This document shows, piece by piece, positions 63,141 through 64,000 of a stretch of DNA of 64,000 bases (its first letter is position 1; every line of letters begins with the position of its first letter). Below the pieces are notes generated by a model. It did not search any database and was not told the DNA's origin. It saw only the letters and a list, made by a program, of their open reading frames with translations. The translations under genes and the position numbers were made by a program. Origin of the DNA: Aquipluma nitroreducens (lineage in GTDB: Bacteria; Bacteroidota; Bacteroidia; Bacteroidales; Prolixibacteraceae); NCBI RefSeq assembly GCF_009689585.1, contig NZ_AP018694.1, forward strand, positions 1,937,001 to 2,001,000, read 5' to 3'.

Positions 63141-63575
63141 TTAGTCGCGGTTATAGAACATTTTTGAAATCAGGACAGTCAAGCCACCCAAATAGAGGAT
63201 TACTTTTGTCACCAACAGGGCAGGTATGGTATAAAACAGGGAAACCATAAGGAATACAGCCGTAACGCCCATAACCACAAAGAAACCCGTTTGAAATGAT
63301 TTGCGAAGATTGTATTGGTGCAACTCCCCTTCCAAGGCACCTCTCATTTTTTTATCCCATCTTAACTCACGTTTTAGCTTAATCGCACGAATTCCACTTA
63401 CAGCCAAAATAAGCCACCCCAATATTCTGATCCATTGGATTACTGATGGAATTTCAGGCAGGAAAAAGGGATCTGCTACAATGTAAGTTCCAAACCAGAT
63501 GGCATAACCCACAGTTGCCCATTTCAGAAAACTACTTCTAGCGGCGTCCAATTTTTCAATCATCGATGTTTCCAT
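63141..63575 (-). CDS. Membrane protein paired with the XRE regulator (144 aa)
   Basis: Four transmembrane segments are visible (ATVGYAIWFGTYIV, IRILGWLILAVSGI, TGFFVVMGVTAVFLMVSLF, LLVTKVILYLGGLTVLI), with a charged cytoplasmic loop between helices two and three (KLKRELRWDKKMRGALEGEL). I do not recognise a named family. It is transcribed before the XRE gene with a 2-bp gap. Similar membrane/XRE pairs are widespread and often of unknown function. Start is the ATG at 63575; another possible one lies 12 bases downstream (MIEKLD). Confidence 0.65.
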   Translation of the reverse strand: METSMIEKLDAARSSFLKWATVGYAIWFGTYIVADPFFLPEIPSVIQWIRILGWLILAVSGIRAIKLKRELRWDKKMRGALEGELHQYNLRKSFQTGFFVVMGVTAVFLMVSLFYTIPALLVTKVILYLGGLTVLISKMFYNRD

Positions 63576-63915
63576 AATTTGTTGCTTTTAATGTAACCTT
63601 AAACTATTATTTAATAACCCTAACGTTTCTTTATATAACCTTTAGGTTACAAAGTAAATTTATTTTTTCTATTCGGGCAAATAATTTCGATCATATTTTT
63701 TGCAGAAAAAAATGTCTGTTACCAAGGACATACTTTTTCTCTTTTTTCAGATCCGGGTACTTTGTCAAAGATCAATACAGCCATTTTATCGTCAACTACA
63801 GGCTGTTCACCGAAAAAAGCAATTTTACAACATCCTTTTTTCTAACTTAGGCTCAAATAAGCAATTAAACCTATTGACGAATAACTAGTCTATCAGTTGA
63901 CTTAACTTTTTGGAA
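63576..63915. other. Divergent regulatory gap at the right end
   Basis: 340 bp between the XRE pair and the ABC gene. It holds the TAACCT palindrome (63636-63649) and an extra GTAACCTTA half site at about 63593. No supportable gene is seen. Confidence 0.45.
63636..63649. promoter_or_regulatory. Palindromic operator candidate
   Basis: TAACCT-TT-AGGTTA is a perfect 6-bp inverted repeat about 60 bp upstream of the membrane/XRE pair. Confidence 0.4.
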
Positions 63916-64000
63916 GTGAAGATAACTATCGAAAACCTCAACAAAGTCTATCCCAATGGCAACCATGCGCTGAAGGATGTGAATCTGGAAATTAATAACG
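63916..64000 (+). CDS. ABC transporter ATP-binding protein, 5' end only
   Basis: The window ends 28 codons into the gene. The GTG start opens KITIENLNKVYPNGNHALKD, the conserved beginning of an ABC ATPase (the NxxKxYpnGxxAL pattern); Walker A is beyond the window. A TTG two codons upstream (63910) is an alternative start. Family assignment rests on this start motif alone. Confidence 0.65.
   Translation, partial: MKITIENLNKVYPNGNHALKDVNLEINN

Noticed and set aside
63700-63888. A 62-codon plus-strand frame before the ABC gene.
   Set aside because: No start signal, low-complexity composition and no family resemblance.

Overview
The window looks like chromosomal DNA of a free-living member of the Bacteroidota, probably near Marinilabiliales/Prolixibacteraceae. 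Reasons: a complete gldKLMN type IX secretion (T9SS)/gliding core with a PorP/SprF gene, SprE/PorW and PorX homologues, a SusC/SusD pair, a TonB-dependent receptor, Tat-exported Gfo/Idh/MocA oxidoreductases, and promoters of the Bacteroidota type (TTTG, about 20 nt, TAnnTTTG). The genus assignment is inference; no rRNA gene is present.

Bases 1 to about 10,250 are one end of an integrated mobile element whose other end lies left of the window. A minus-strand block carries an unknown protein, a ParB-domain DNA methyltransferase, an AAA+ ATPase, a small HTH protein and a radical SAM protein. Next come a noncoding iteron-like array, a ribbon-helix-helix protein and a replication-initiator-like protein whose gene contains phased GGTACTTCC repeats followed by an AT-rich tract (a candidate origin). 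An excisionase-like HTH protein and a tyrosine recombinase end the element beside the initiator tRNA-fMet gene.

Bases 10,250-31,200 are core genome. They hold M23 peptidase-dxr-rseP, tatA, a secreted-protein gene split by an insertion sequence (IS) with 18-bp inverted repeats and an 11-bp target duplication, a class A penicillin-binding protein, topA, an arginase-fold protein lacking three metal ligands, porP/sprF-gldK-gldL-gldM-gldN, a second gldK-like gene, and mannose-1-phosphate guanylyltransferase.

Bases 31,200-64,000 hold an MlaE/MlaF-type lipid ABC transporter pair, an LTA-synthase-like sulfatase, two Tat-exported Gfo/Idh/MocA oxidoreductases, a peroxiredoxin, a TonB-dependent receptor, a lipoprotein, a YncE/phosphoesterase fusion, a polyprenol-phosphate mannosyltransferase-like enzyme, dihydroorotase, a SusD/SusC pair, a coiled-coil lipoprotein, a patatin phospholipase, a tocopherol-cyclase-like protein, SprE/PorW, a small cytochrome c-like lipoprotein, PorX, an XRE regulator with a membrane partner, and the start of an ABC ATPase gene.

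Taken together, the T9SS genes (22.7-30.0 kb and 57.0-62.9 kb) give the motor and core (GldL/M), the periplasmic ring (GldK/N), a PorP-type outer-membrane protein, SprE and the PorX regulator. The most unusual items are the mobile element's replication and methyltransferase modules, the homopolymer-interrupted transposase frame, the arginase-like pseudoenzyme in the T9SS locus, the duplicated GldK, and a family of GTCATTAG inverted repeats in intergenic gaps.
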